NCBI GenBank assembly: GCA_051861445.1
Contig: JBHYCS010000003.1
Location: forward strand, 124,001 to 188,000
Reading direction: 5' to 3'
Origin: Parasediminibacterium sp051861445
Lineage (GTDB): Bacteria; Bacteroidota; Bacteroidia; Chitinophagales; Chitinophagaceae
Length of the DNA: 64,000 nt
Of this stretch, positions 18,492 to 27,987 are shown in pieces; positions within the stretch are counted from its first letter, which is position 1, and the number at the start of each line of letters is the position of its first letter. The position numbers were made by a program, and so were the translations under genes. Below the pieces are notes generated by a model that saw only the letters and a list, made by a program, of their open reading frames with translations, searched no databases and was not told where the DNA came from.

Positions 18492-20537
18492 TTAGTTTAC
18501 AAAATTCCACCAAACGCCTAATCGAAACCAAAGACCTGTATTACCGTACTGTTCTCCTTTAAAATTATATTTTGTAAAACTAAAGCCTTTAGAAAGATCT
18601 AATGTGTTGATGTTTTCGAAACGAATAAAGCTTTTAAAACTTTTTATTCTAAAGTGAAAAAACAAATTAACATCAGGTCGATTTCTTAACACAAATTGGT
18701 TTTGATAATAAAATTGTCCTGTAAATGGCGAATATCCTGCAGATTTATAATTTGTTGCATAACGAATTTCTACACCTGTAGATAAAAATAGATTGGTAAA
18801 AAAATTACCTTCAAAAGCAATTCTATTTTGTGTAAGTAAAAACGGCATGTTAATAGGTGCTAAACCTGTAGCTTGCTGAATATGAACTTGTGTGTACCAA
18901 TTGATATGTTTGGCTAGTTTAAACTGTTTTTCTGCACTTATTCTTAATACGTTAAAAAGCGTAGCTTCTTGTTTTACCGAAAAAAAACTATCGCTGTAAG
19001 CAAAATTATTTACCAAATAATAATCACCTTTTAGGGTAAACATTTTTTTAGGATTATGGTAAGTAGCAAAAAAATGAGCGGTATTCTCCTTTTTAAAACT
19101 TGCATGTGATTGAATAGGAAAAGTAGTGGCCACATCAAAAATAAATGAAGGTGTTCTATTTACATTTTCAAACCCAACTTGTAAGCTACCAATTTGTTTG
19201 CTTAACTGTCTTTGTAGGCTCACATAAGCTTTGTAATCGCCTGCATTGAATCCATTTACATACAACACACCATTGGCAATAATATCCCAAACATTATTTC
19301 TGGTTCTATTTCTATATTCTCCTAAAAAAGAGATGTTGTAATAGCGGTTACTTACCGTAGATTGTAAATTTCTAAACTGTAAATTTTGCAATACCACTCC
19401 TAGTTTAGCATATTGACTTTGATTGTTTTTATCAGGAAAAGAAATCAAACTAAACTCGTTGCTTACCTTACTCCATTTTTCTTTAAACTGAGTGGTATCG
19501 GCTGTTTTATTAAAATTGAAATATTGTTTGTACAAAGTACTATCTGCAACAACATCTAAAAACTGGTATTCGTTGCTACCAATTTGTAAAGTATGTTGTA
19601 TTCTAAATCTTGGATAAAACAGCTGATACGTAACAGAATCAGAAACCAAAGAATCTCTTTGTCCTAAATCGTAATGATGGCGAAATAAAATCGTATTTTC
19701 TCTGTGTGTATTTCCTGTATTAATAGTTGTTGCAAAAGGATTACTTCGAAAAACAGTAGCAATTCCTAATCTTGTATCTAATTCGTATGGATTATTTAAC
19801 GCTAAACTATCTAATTCCGATTTGTTTTGTAATCCACCATTTTCAGAAGAAGCATGTTTGTTAGAAAGAAAAATGAAATAATTTTCGTACCTTTTATTAT
19901 TCGATTGATAATGAGTGGTAAATCGAAAATTGTTATGTGTGGTATTTTGCAATCGATACAATCCTGGAGAATTTATAAATCGATATTCTAACGAAAAATT
20001 AAAGTTGCTTTTTCTATTTTGAGTATGCATTAAATCAATCAACTGTTCACTTCTTCCTCCTAATAAATAGCCCAATTCTGTATACGGTCTTGTTGTTTGG
20101 TAAAACTTGGTATTTTCAATGGTGTATTTATATATGTCGTATTGGTGAAAACCAGCATCCCAACCTGCTTGTATAAATGGTGAAAATAATAAAGAACGAG
20201 CTGCAGTTCCTAAATTGCCCAAATGGTCGTGTGTATACGGAACAGGAAATCTATTTCCAAAATTACTGATAGAAGAATCGATGGTTCTGAATCGAGTAGA
20301 ATCGAAATACTTGTAAAAAATGGTAATTGAATCGGCAAATCGATCTCTTCGTTGTAAAGAATCTTTACCGCCACTACTTCTTATTGGCCTACCTTGCCTA
20401 TCGTAAGAAACGTTAGCTCCAGCATTGTTATTTCCAGCTGTTCGCATTAAACCATTGGTTGTTTGAGCCGACAACTCAGAAAAAAATGATACAAAAATCC
20501 AACAAAAAAATAATTTTCTAATGACCAATAATTGCAT
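18492..20537 (-). CDS. Putative porin / outer-membrane beta-barrel protein
   Basis: A 681-residue protein with a signal peptide ending in LSAQ and then a long run of alternating aromatic strands. It resembles the Bacteroidota 'putative porin' family: an early NSxxNFGNRFPVPYTHDHLGNLG segment, AGWDAGFHQYDIY, and a C-terminal strand GLWFRLGVWWNFVN. Such proteins are predicted outer-membrane barrels; transport substrate is unknown. The gene stands alone, 57 bases downstream of ispH on its strand side and divergent from the inositol-lipid operon. Confidence 0.8.
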   Translation of the reverse strand: MQLLVIRKLFFCWIFVSFFSELSAQTTNGLMRTAGNNNAGANVSYDRQGRPIRSSGGKDSLQRRDRFADSITIFYKYFDSTRFRTIDSSISNFGNRFPVPYTHDHLGNLGTAARSLLFSPFIQAGWDAGFHQYDIYKYTIENTKFYQTTRPYTELGYLLGGRSEQLIDLMHTQNRKSNFNFSLEYRFINSPGLYRLQNTTHNNFRFTTHYQSNNKRYENYFIFLSNKHASSENGGLQNKSELDSLALNNPYELDTRLGIATVFRSNPFATTINTGNTHRENTILFRHHYDLGQRDSLVSDSVTYQLFYPRFRIQHTLQIGSNEYQFLDVVADSTLYKQYFNFNKTADTTQFKEKWSKVSNEFSLISFPDKNNQSQYAKLGVVLQNLQFRNLQSTVSNRYYNISFLGEYRNRTRNNVWDIIANGVLYVNGFNAGDYKAYVSLQRQLSKQIGSLQVGFENVNRTPSFIFDVATTFPIQSHASFKKENTAHFFATYHNPKKMFTLKGDYYLVNNFAYSDSFFSVKQEATLFNVLRISAEKQFKLAKHINWYTQVHIQQATGLAPINMPFLLTQNRIAFEGNFFTNLFLSTGVEIRYATNYKSAGYSPFTGQFYYQNQFVLRNRPDVNLFFHFRIKSFKSFIRFENINTLDLSKGFSFTKYNFKGEQYGNTGLWFRLGVWWNFVN

Positions 20538-20987
20538 GTTATGCTAATAATAAGTTGCAAAGTAAATAGAAAGCAATGAAATGAAAGGTTAATGCAATAT
20601 TGAAAGCCAATTTGAATATAAACATTAATCTGAAATTTTATAAAAAATAGAACGCCAAATCATCAAAATATAATTTATCACAATGTTTTGTCACTTTTAA
20701 ATCATCGCTTTAATTGTGTTAAAATGAATAATGCAAACTTTCGATTTTAGGAATTAAATGTGCATACATCTAGTTTAAACCAAGAGAGTTTAATGTTGTC
20801 TGTATACGTCTAAAATGTATATGATTCAATCACTTACTAGTGTATGTTTAATAAAACCAGCAAAAAAATGGTATATATATAACATAACTTTTGCAAACTG
20901 AATGACAATTGGTTGTATTTATAGCTAAATAGACTGTACGTTTGCATACTTTTTTCAGAATTAATAACTGTTTATAAAATATAGAGC
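20538..20987. other. Divergent intergenic region porin / ino1
   Basis: These 450 AT-rich bases separate the divergent porin and ino1 genes. I find no convincing ORF or tRNA; apart from the ino1 promoter at 20913-20944 I see nothing I can name. Confidence 0.5.
20913..20944 (+). promoter_or_regulatory. Promoter of the inositol-lipid operon
   Basis: TTG at 20913-20915 and TACGTTTG at 20937-20944, separated by 21 bases, match the Bacteroidota TTG - TAnnTTTG promoter. Transcription would start near 20951, giving a leader of about 35 bases before ino1 at 20988. Confidence 0.6.
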
Positions 20988-22316
20988 ATGAGCAAAAATG
21001 TACAAAATGTCGAAGGAAAACTTGGTGTATTAATTCCAGGTTTAGGTGCGGTTTCAACCACCTTAATTACAGGTGTAATTGCAGTAAACAAAGGTTTAAC
21101 ACAACCAATTGGTTCACTTACTCAAATGGGTAACATTCGTTTAGGAAAAAGAACTGAGAATAGATTTCCAAAGGTGAAAGACTTTGTGCCTTTAGCTAAC
21201 TTAACAGATATTGTTTTTGGTGGATGGGATGTTTATGCAGATAATGTATACGAAGCAGCAAAAAATGCAAAAGTTATTGAAACTGCTACCCTAGATGCTA
21301 TTAAGCCAGAATTAGAGAGCATCAAACCTATGAAAGCGGTTTTTGATAAAAGCTATGTAAAGAATTTAGATGGTACACACATTAAAGAAGCTGCTACTAA
21401 ATACGATTTAGCATTAGCTTTAATGGAAGATATCCAAAATTTTCAAAAAGAAAATAATTGTACAAGAGTTGTAATAGTTTGGTGTGGTTCTACAGAAAAA
21501 TATATTGAACCTTCTGAAGTGCATGAAAGCATTTGGAAATTTGAAGAAGGATTGAAAAATAATGATCCTGCCATTGCACCAAGTATGATTTATGCTTATG
21601 CTGCACTTAAATTAGGTGTTCCATTTGCAAATGGTGCTCCAAATTTAACCGTTGATATTCCTGCTTTAGAAGATTTAGCAAAAGAAACGGGTACACCTAT
21701 TTCTGGTAAAGATTTTAAAACCGGACAAACCTTAATGAAAACTATTTTAGCACCGGGTTTAAGTGCAAGATCGTTGGGAGTTAAAGGTTGGTTTTCTACT
21801 AATATTTTAGGAAATAGAGATGGATATGTGTTAGATGAACCAGATAATTTTAAAACAAAAGAGGTTTCTAAACTAAGCGTTTTAGAAGATATATTTCAAC
21901 CAGAAATCAATCCTGAATTATACGGAGATTTATACCATAAAGTACGTATTAATTATTATCCTCCTCATGGAGACAATAAAGAAAGTTGGGATAACATTGA
22001 TATTTTTGGATGGATGGGTTATGGAATGCAAATAAAAATCAACTTTTTGTGCCGTGATTCTATTTTGGCAGCCCCTATTGTATTAGACTTAGCCTTGTTT
22101 ATGGATTTTGCAAAACGTGCCGAAATGGTAGGTATTCAAGAGTGGTTATCATTCTACTTTAAATCGCCACAAACAGCACCAGGCTTACGTCCTGAACATG
22201 ATATTTTCAAACAATTAATTAAATTACAAAATACTTTAAGACACATTATGGGTGAAGACTTAATTACCCATCTTGGCTTAGATTATTATCAAGATGTGGT
22301 AGACGCTTTATGCTAA
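20988..22316 (+). CDS. ino1: myo-Inositol-1-phosphate synthase
   Basis: Converts glucose-6-phosphate to myo-inositol-1-phosphate with bound NAD, the entry step to inositol lipids. The 442-residue length suits the prokaryotic form. GVLIPGLGAVSTTLITG at the N-terminus is the NAD-binding turn, and the central SARSLGVKGWFSTNILGNRDG with downstream DNKESWDNIDIFGWMG match the catalytic region. It leads a same-strand run: pgpA-like overlaps it by seven bases, and two further lipid enzymes follow, so the inositol phosphate is probably used for membrane lipids. Confidence 0.96.
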   Translation: MSKNVQNVEGKLGVLIPGLGAVSTTLITGVIAVNKGLTQPIGSLTQMGNIRLGKRTENRFPKVKDFVPLANLTDIVFGGWDVYADNVYEAAKNAKVIETATLDAIKPELESIKPMKAVFDKSYVKNLDGTHIKEAATKYDLALALMEDIQNFQKENNCTRVVIVWCGSTEKYIEPSEVHESIWKFEEGLKNNDPAIAPSMIYAYAALKLGVPFANGAPNLTVDIPALEDLAKETGTPISGKDFKTGQTLMKTILAPGLSARSLGVKGWFSTNILGNRDGYVLDEPDNFKTKEVSKLSVLEDIFQPEINPELYGDLYHKVRINYYPPHGDNKESWDNIDIFGWMGYGMQIKINFLCRDSILAAPIVLDLALFMDFAKRAEMVGIQEWLSFYFKSPQTAPGLRPEHDIFKQLIKLQNTLRHIMGEDLITHLGLDYYQDVVDALC

Positions 22317-22762
22317 AACTACATCAAGTAATAGCCAGTTGTGCAGGTATAGGTTACTTAAAAGGAGGCGGAACTTTTGCAGCCATACTTACCTGTTTTT
22401 GTTGGTACATTTTTTTCCCAACAATACCGAACATATTTGTAACACTGGCTATTACTATTATTATTATCGTGTATGGAATTTGGAGTGGAAATGTGGTAGA
22501 AAAATGGTGGGGAAAAGATAGTAGCAAAGTGGTGTTAGATGAAGTTGCAGGAATGTGTGTTACGCTTATTGCAATTCCAAACAAATGGGAATTTGTGTTA
22601 GTAGGGTTGGTATTATTTAGATTTTTTGATATTACAAAGCCTTTGTTTATCAAAAAATTAGAAACATTATCTGGAGGCAAAGGGGTAATGTTTGATGATG
22701 TGCTTGCTGGTATTTATGCAAATCTGTTACTTCAAATAATAGTAGCGGTTACTAATTTGTAA
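22310..22762 (+). CDS. Phosphatidylglycerophosphatase A family protein
   Basis: A 150-residue membrane protein of the PgpA family: KGGGTFAA near the N-terminus, WWGKDSSKVVLDEVAGM (the conserved D-x-x-x-V-x-D-E-x-x-G) and RFFDITKPLFIKKLE. PgpA removes the phosphate from phosphatidylglycerophosphate. Placed between ino1 and a CDP-alcohol phosphatidyltransferase, it may instead act on phosphatidylinositol phosphate, as proposed for the equivalent gene in Bacteroides inositol-lipid clusters. It overlaps ino1 by seven bases, implying translational coupling. Confidence 0.9.
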   Translation: MLKLHQVIASCAGIGYLKGGGTFAAILTCFCWYIFFPTIPNIFVTLAITIIIIVYGIWSGNVVEKWWGKDSSKVVLDEVAGMCVTLIAIPNKWEFVLVGLVLFRFFDITKPLFIKKLETLSGGKGVMFDDVLAGIYANLLLQIIVAVTNL

Positions 22763-22766
22763 AAGC

Positions 22767-23138
22767 ATGGTTACTTTTTTAAAAGCACAAGCAGCATCAC
22801 TAACAGCATCTATTGTAGACTATGTTGCCACGGTGGTCGGTGTAGAAATCTTACATATTTGGTACTTAACATCCAATATTATTGGAACTACACTTGGTGG
22901 AATTACGCATTTTACACTCAGTAAAAATTGGGTATTTCAAAAGAAAAATAGCAATCTCTCTTCTCAAATCATCAAGTATATATCTGTTTGGATAGGTAAT
23001 GTATTATTGAATAATGGTGGCGTATTTGTGTTTACCAATTATATCGGTATTCGTTACTTTTTTTCCAAATTAATCGTATCTGTTTTTGTAGGTTTTACGT
23101 ATAACTATTTCTTACAAAAAAAATTCGTCTTTAAATAA
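22767..23138 (+). CDS. GtrA-like membrane protein
   Basis: A 123-residue protein with four predicted helices: FLKAQAASLTASIVDYVATV, IWYLTSNIIGTTLGGITHF, VWIGNVLLNNGGVFVF and LIVSVFVGFTYNYFLQKKF. The spacing and N-F-x-x-x-x-x-F/W-V-F pattern (TLSKNWVFQKK) fit the GtrA/DPMS family, which helps move lipid-linked sugars or supports glycosyltransferases. Gaps of four bases before and zero after tie it to the operon. Its role in inositol-lipid formation is not known; modification of a lipid headgroup is one possibility. Confidence 0.82.
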   Translation: MVTFLKAQAASLTASIVDYVATVVGVEILHIWYLTSNIIGTTLGGITHFTLSKNWVFQKKNSNLSSQIIKYISVWIGNVLLNNGGVFVFTNYIGIRYFFSKLIVSVFVGFTYNYFLQKKFVFK

Positions 23139-25685
23139 ATGATTATGTTTTTTATAAAAAAATGTTTACCAATTTTTCTGTTGCTTGTTGCTGTGCAAAC
23201 TATTGCACAAACTACGGCTATAAAAGGTGTGGTAAAAGATGCTATTACAGGCAAACCCATACAATTTGTAAATGTATTTTTTAGCGGAACTAAAATAGGA
23301 ACTACCACCAATGCCGATGGTTTTTTTAATTTGTCTGTAAACAAAAGTTTCTCCAATCTTACCATTTCTTATGTAGGCTATAAAACAGTGGTAAAACGCA
23401 TTGTTCCACAAATTGCACAAGAAATTACTGTTAACCTTGAGCAAGATGGCAATACAGATGTAGTGGTTGTAAGCAGTAGAAAGAAAATAAAATATACCAA
23501 CAAAAACAATCCTGCTGTTGATTTAATTAGAAAAGTAATTGCCAACAAAAGCAAAAACAGCCCAGGCAGATACGATTTACTAGAATATCAAAAGTATGAG
23601 AAGGTAAAAGTTTCTTTTAGCAATTTAGCTGAAAAATTATCACAAGCAGCACCTCTAAAAAACTACAAATTTATTTTCGAAAATTTAGACACCACTTCTT
23701 TTCCTGGTAAAACTTTGTTACCTGTGTACATGGAAGAAAACTTATCGAAAAGCTATTTCAAAAAAAGGCCTGATAAAAACAACACCATTATTCTAGCGGA
23801 TAAAAAAGTAAATTTTGGAGAATTTATTGATACAAAAGGCATTAGTGCTTACTTAAACAGATTGTATGAAGATGTAGATGTATATCAAAACGATATCAAT
23901 GTTTTTACACAACAGGTTTTAAGTCCAATTGCAGATTTAGCACCTACATTCTACATGTTTTTTATAAAAGATACCATTACCGTTGGCAACCAAAAATTGG
24001 TGAAGCTTAACTTTTATCCACGTAACCCTGAAGATTTATTGTTTAAAGGAAATATCTATATATCGTTAGACAGTAACTATGCTGTTCAAAAGTTAGATCT
24101 ATCGATGAGTAAATATGCCAACATCAATTTTATTAGAAACTTTAGAATAGATCAAGAATTTGAAAAAGCATCAGACGAACGTTATTTTTTATCGAAAAGT
24201 ACGATGAAAGCAGAATTTGCTTTGAGCAAATCGAAAGGCTTTTTTGGAGAAAGAAGTGTATCGTTTAAAGATTTTACCATTAATCAACCAAGACCAGATA
24301 GTGTTTATAACAGCAAACCTGTTTTTGCAGAATTAAATGCCGACCTCCCAAAATCGGATAGCATTTTACTAAAGTATAGACATACGCCTCTAAGCCAAAT
24401 TGAATCGAATGTATATACCAATGTAGATAGTTTACAAAATATGACTTCGTTTAAACGTACACTCGATTGGATTACTTTTTTAGTAGCAGGCTATAAACGA
24501 TTAACACCTTATTTTGAAATTGGACCTGCAAATGCATTTTATAGTTTTAATCCTGTAGAAGGTTTTAAATTAAGATTTGGTGGAAGAACTACTGAAGCTT
24601 TTAGTAAAACTTTGTATTTAGAAACGTATGCTGCTTATGGTTTTAAAGACAAGAAAGTAAAATATTTTGGTAGTGCTGCTTATTCTTTCAATAAAAAAAC
24701 GGTGTATGGTTTTCCTTTAAATTATTTAAAGGTTAGCTATCAACAAGACACTAAAATACCTGGACAAGAATTACAGTTTGTGCAAGAAGATAACTTTTTA
24801 CTTTCTTTTAAAAGAGGAAATAACGATAAATACTTGTACAACCGATTTTTTAAAGTAAATTATGTAAGAGAATTTCCTAGCCGTTTATCGTACAACTTCG
24901 GATTTAAATATTGGAATCAAACACCTGCAGGTGCTATTCAATACACCAAAATTGAGAATGGAACACCATTCGATGTTCGAAACTTAACCATTTCAGAATT
25001 TTCTACTGAGTTAAGATGGGCACCTAAAGAACAATTTTATCAAGGTAAAATTTATCGTATTCCAATCATCAATCGTTATCCCATTTTTACGTTGCGTTTA
25101 GCAGCTGGTGTGAAAGGATTGATGCAAAGTGAGTACAATTACCAATCGGTTTCATTAAATTTTTACAAACGCTTTTATTTATCACAACTAGGCTATGCAG
25201 ATATTGTGGCAGAAACAGGTGCTACATTTGGTCAAGTTCCTTTTCCATTGTTAACCATTCATAGAGCCAATCAAACTTACGCTTATCAATTAAACTCTTA
25301 CAACTTAATGAACTTTTTAGAGTTTGTAAGCGACCATTATTCATCTGTTAGCATTGATTATAATTTCAACGGGTTTTTCTTCAATAAAATACCATTATTG
25401 AAAAAACTAAAATGGAGAGAAAGAATGTCGTTTAAAATTTTATATGGTGGATTAAGAGATGAAAACAATCCTGCAAAAACAGATGCAGTATATAAATTAC
25501 CATCTTATTCCAATGGAACACCTTACAGTTTTGCGTTAGGTAGCCAACCTTACATTGAAGGTAGTGTTGGTATTGGTAACATTTTTAAATTGATAAGAAT
25601 TGATGTGGTGAAAAGATTTACGTATACCAATAATCCTGATGTGTCTACAATCGGTATAAGAGGCAGGTTTAAGTTTGATTTTTAA
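23139..25685 (+). CDS. DUF5686 / CarboxypepD_reg-like outer-membrane protein
   Basis: An 848-residue exported protein. Signal peptide ends at TIAQ; residues of about 27-110 form a CarboxypepD_reg-like domain (AIKGVVKDAITGKPIQFVNV, SYVGYKTVVKR). The rest matches DUF5686, including NPAVDLIRKVIANKSKNSP and a C-terminal barrel-like portion ending in FKFDF. The function of DUF5686 is unknown. The gene abuts gtrA with no gap and precedes the phosphatidyltransferase by 41 bases, so it is transcribed with the lipid genes, though a joint function is unproven. A Met two codons in (23145) is an equal start. Confidence 0.85.
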   Translation: MIMFFIKKCLPIFLLLVAVQTIAQTTAIKGVVKDAITGKPIQFVNVFFSGTKIGTTTNADGFFNLSVNKSFSNLTISYVGYKTVVKRIVPQIAQEITVNLEQDGNTDVVVVSSRKKIKYTNKNNPAVDLIRKVIANKSKNSPGRYDLLEYQKYEKVKVSFSNLAEKLSQAAPLKNYKFIFENLDTTSFPGKTLLPVYMEENLSKSYFKKRPDKNNTIILADKKVNFGEFIDTKGISAYLNRLYEDVDVYQNDINVFTQQVLSPIADLAPTFYMFFIKDTITVGNQKLVKLNFYPRNPEDLLFKGNIYISLDSNYAVQKLDLSMSKYANINFIRNFRIDQEFEKASDERYFLSKSTMKAEFALSKSKGFFGERSVSFKDFTINQPRPDSVYNSKPVFAELNADLPKSDSILLKYRHTPLSQIESNVYTNVDSLQNMTSFKRTLDWITFLVAGYKRLTPYFEIGPANAFYSFNPVEGFKLRFGGRTTEAFSKTLYLETYAAYGFKDKKVKYFGSAAYSFNKKTVYGFPLNYLKVSYQQDTKIPGQELQFVQEDNFLLSFKRGNNDKYLYNRFFKVNYVREFPSRLSYNFGFKYWNQTPAGAIQYTKIENGTPFDVRNLTISEFSTELRWAPKEQFYQGKIYRIPIINRYPIFTLRLAAGVKGLMQSEYNYQSVSLNFYKRFYLSQLGYADIVAETGATFGQVPFPLLTIHRANQTYAYQLNSYNLMNFLEFVSDHYSSVSIDYNFNGFFFNKIPLLKKLKWRERMSFKILYGGLRDENNPAKTDAVYKLPSYSNGTPYSFALGSQPYIEGSVGIGNIFKLIRIDVVKRFTYTNNPDVSTIGIRGRFKFDF

Positions 25686-25726
25686 GTTTACTTTTGCCAC
25701 CCAATTTTAAAAAATGTTTTTTTGCG

Positions 25727-26995
25727 ATGAAACAACACCCCCCTTTAAGAGATAGGCTTCAATTATTCATTTATAGCATTATCAATCCACTTGTGAAACT
25801 GTTGATTAAAATTGGATTTACGCCAAATACAGTAACATTAATTGGACTTTTTTTAAATATTGGAGTTGCCATTATTTTTATTACAGGAGCAGAAGAAGGC
25901 AATAGAGGCGATTTAAGTTATGTAGGATGGGCAGGTGCATTGATTTTATTTGCTGGATTATTTGATATGCTAGATGGTCAAGTTGCTCGTTTAGGAAATA
26001 TGAGCAGCAGCTTTGGTGCAATGTTCGATTCGGTTTTAGATAGATATAGTGAGTTAGTAATGTTTTTAGGAATTTGCTATTACTTAGTTGCTCATCATTA
26101 TTTCTTTAGTTCACTTTTTGCATTTATAGCACTCATTGGTTCAATGATGGTAAGTTACACAAGAGCAAGAGCAGAAGGCTTAGGTATTGCTTTAAAAAGT
26201 GGTTTAATGCAACGACCAGAACGTGTTGTTTTAGTAGGTGTCACCGCTTTAGCATGTGGCATTACAGGTTCAATTATTGGTGGGGATTATAAATATGTAG
26301 TTGAAGGAACAAATTTTCAGCTGTTTGAAACCATTAGCATTTTTACAATTCCATTAACTATTATGGCCATTCTAACCAATATTACTGCCTATAAAAGATT
26401 GATGGATGCTAAGAAATTAATGGATGAAAACGATCGTAAAAAGGGTTTATTAAAAATGGTAATTACAGTATTGATTACTTCATCCTTTTTATTGAATAGT
26501 AATACTGCAAATGCACAAGCTGCTATTCAAAATAATTTTCCGATTCCTACTTCTAAAAACATGTTGTTTTACTTACAACGAAATCACAATTCGAATACAC
26601 TTGTATATGAAATAAATTACGATAAAAAAGGAATGGTAGACACATCAAATCCTGTTCTAGTTTATTGGATTAGATATGCTGAAAATGGCGAGCAAAAAGA
26701 ATTAAGCTACATACAAAGAAATTATGCTTATGGCATTAAATCGAAAGTAATCGGAAAAGATGCTTACGAAATAAAATTTGTATCGTATAAGAAATTTGCC
26801 ATGAAATTGGTAAAATCTGCTACCGACAATAAATACAAAGTTTTAGCAACTATTAATAATAAAGAAGCCGTTTTAAACAGAATTTATTTACAGATTAATG
26901 GAGGAACATTTTGGTTTCCTAAAATAGAGTTTGTAGAACTAAAAGGAGCTGAATATGCCAATGGAAAAGAAATAGTTGAGCGTAAGAAAATATAA
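25727..26995 (+). CDS. CDP-alcohol phosphatidyltransferase fused to DUF4833
   Basis: A 422-residue, two-part protein. Residues of about 1-235 are a membrane CDP-alcohol phosphatidyltransferase with the full signature D-G-x2-A-R-x8-G-x3-D-x3-D at D83-G84-A87-R88-G97-D101-D105. The acceptor is probably inositol-1-phosphate, given ino1 upstream. A new hydrophobic segment (241-258) ending in ANAQ then leads into a DUF4833 domain (MLFYLQRNHNSNTLVYEINY, PVLVYWIRYAENGEQKELSY). The linker looks like an internal signal peptide, so the second part may sit in the periplasm. Met 25727 is preferred over 25694, whose extra residues lie over a TACTTTTG box at 25689-25696 that could be an internal promoter. 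Confidence 0.9.
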   Translation: MKQHPPLRDRLQLFIYSIINPLVKLLIKIGFTPNTVTLIGLFLNIGVAIIFITGAEEGNRGDLSYVGWAGALILFAGLFDMLDGQVARLGNMSSSFGAMFDSVLDRYSELVMFLGICYYLVAHHYFFSSLFAFIALIGSMMVSYTRARAEGLGIALKSGLMQRPERVVLVGVTALACGITGSIIGGDYKYVVEGTNFQLFETISIFTIPLTIMAILTNITAYKRLMDAKKLMDENDRKKGLLKMVITVLITSSFLLNSNTANAQAAIQNNFPIPTSKNMLFYLQRNHNSNTLVYEINYDKKGMVDTSNPVLVYWIRYAENGEQKELSYIQRNYAYGIKSKVIGKDAYEIKFVSYKKFAMKLVKSATDNKYKVLATINNKEAVLNRIYLQINGGTFWFPKIEFVELKGAEYANGKEIVERKKI

Positions 26996-27010
26996 TTTGT
27001 TTGTACAAGT

Positions 27011-27961
27011 ATGATTACCCCTTCACCAGAAAAAGATTCAAGAAGCATAGCAGCATTTTTACGTAGATGTCTTATTGCAGGCATTTTTAGCATTGGTTAC
27101 TTAGCACTTTCGTTTGTTTTAATTGGTTTTAAACCCGATCAAATTACACTGATTGCATTATTTAGTGTTTGTTATATTGCTACTAAAACAACACGAAGGT
27201 TTATTATTGGCTTTTCTATATACATAGTTTACTGGATTATATTCGATTACATGAAAGCCTTTCCAAATTACAATTATAACGCAGTTCATATAAAAAGTAT
27301 TTACAACTTCGAAAAAAGTATTTTTTCCGTTTATTCTAATCAAACGCTATTAACGTTTAACGAATATTGCAAACAATTTGCTACTCCTTTTTTAGATGTT
27401 ATCTGTGGTCTATTTTACTTATCATGGGTGCCTGTTCCATTAGCCTTTTCTGCTTATCTTTTTTTTAAAAGAAGAATTGCTTTTTTCCACTTTGCACTTA
27501 CGTTTTTTTTAGTAAATCTTATTGGGTTTGTTATTTATTACATTTATCCAGCAGCACCACCTTGGTATGTGCAGCAACATGGCTTTCAATTCATTGCCAA
27601 TACTCCAGGCAATGTAGGTGGATTAGAACGTTTTGATCAATTTTTTAACATCCGCTTATTTCATGGTATGTACGAAAAAAACTCAAATGTATTTGCGGCG
27701 ATGCCATCGCTACATTCTGCTTTTCCTGTAATTGTTTTATTTCATGGAATAAAGAATCAATACAAATACATTAATATTTTTTTCGCAATAATTATGTTGG
27801 GTATTTGGTTTGCTGCTGTGTATACGAGCCACCATTATGTAGTAGATGTTTTAGCAGGAATTACTTGTGCTATTACTGCAATAATTGTATATGAGAAAGT
27901 ATTGCTAAAGACCAAATGGTTCAATCAGTTTATCAATGCGTATATGAAGGTTACGGAATAA
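27011..27961 (+). CDS. PAP2-superfamily enzyme resembling inositol phosphorylceramide synthase (Aur1-like)
   Basis: A 316-residue membrane protein. It has the PAP2 catalytic motifs PSLHS at 232-236 and H275-x3-D279 (SHHYVVDVLAG), with YPAAPPW at 179-185, a segment also seen in fungal Aur1 and related inositol phosphotransferases. Aur1 moves phosphoinositol from phosphatidylinositol to ceramide. Here it is the last gene of a run that makes inositol phosphate and, probably, phosphatidylinositol, in a phylum that makes sphingolipids, so an inositol phosphosphingolipid synthase is the best guess. A plain lipid phosphatase is the alternative. A perfect 11-bp hairpin overlaps its stop codon. Confidence 0.85.
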   Translation: MITPSPEKDSRSIAAFLRRCLIAGIFSIGYLALSFVLIGFKPDQITLIALFSVCYIATKTTRRFIIGFSIYIVYWIIFDYMKAFPNYNYNAVHIKSIYNFEKSIFSVYSNQTLLTFNEYCKQFATPFLDVICGLFYLSWVPVPLAFSAYLFFKRRIAFFHFALTFFLVNLIGFVIYYIYPAAPPWYVQQHGFQFIANTPGNVGGLERFDQFFNIRLFHGMYEKNSNVFAAMPSLHSAFPVIVLFHGIKNQYKYINIFFAIIMLGIWFAAVYTSHHYVVDVLAGITCAITAIIVYEKVLLKTKWFNQFINAYMKVTE

Positions 27962-27979
27962 TGTTAACTCCGTAACCTT
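27947..27979. terminator. Hairpin terminator between Aur1-like gene and pnp
   Basis: AAGGTTACGGA (27947-27957) and TCCGTAACCTT (27969-27979) form a perfect 11-bp stem with an 11-base loop. The stem overlaps the end of the Aur1-like coding region. It is followed by a T-rich stretch on the plus strand, so it likely ends the inositol-lipid operon and may serve the convergent pnp gene as well. Confidence 0.8.
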
Positions 27980-27987
27980 TATTAAGT

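Noticed and set aside
27947..27979. Regulatory hairpin inside the Aur1-like gene
   Set aside because: The hairpin lies across the stop codon at the operon end with a T-rich tail, so an ordinary terminator explains it.
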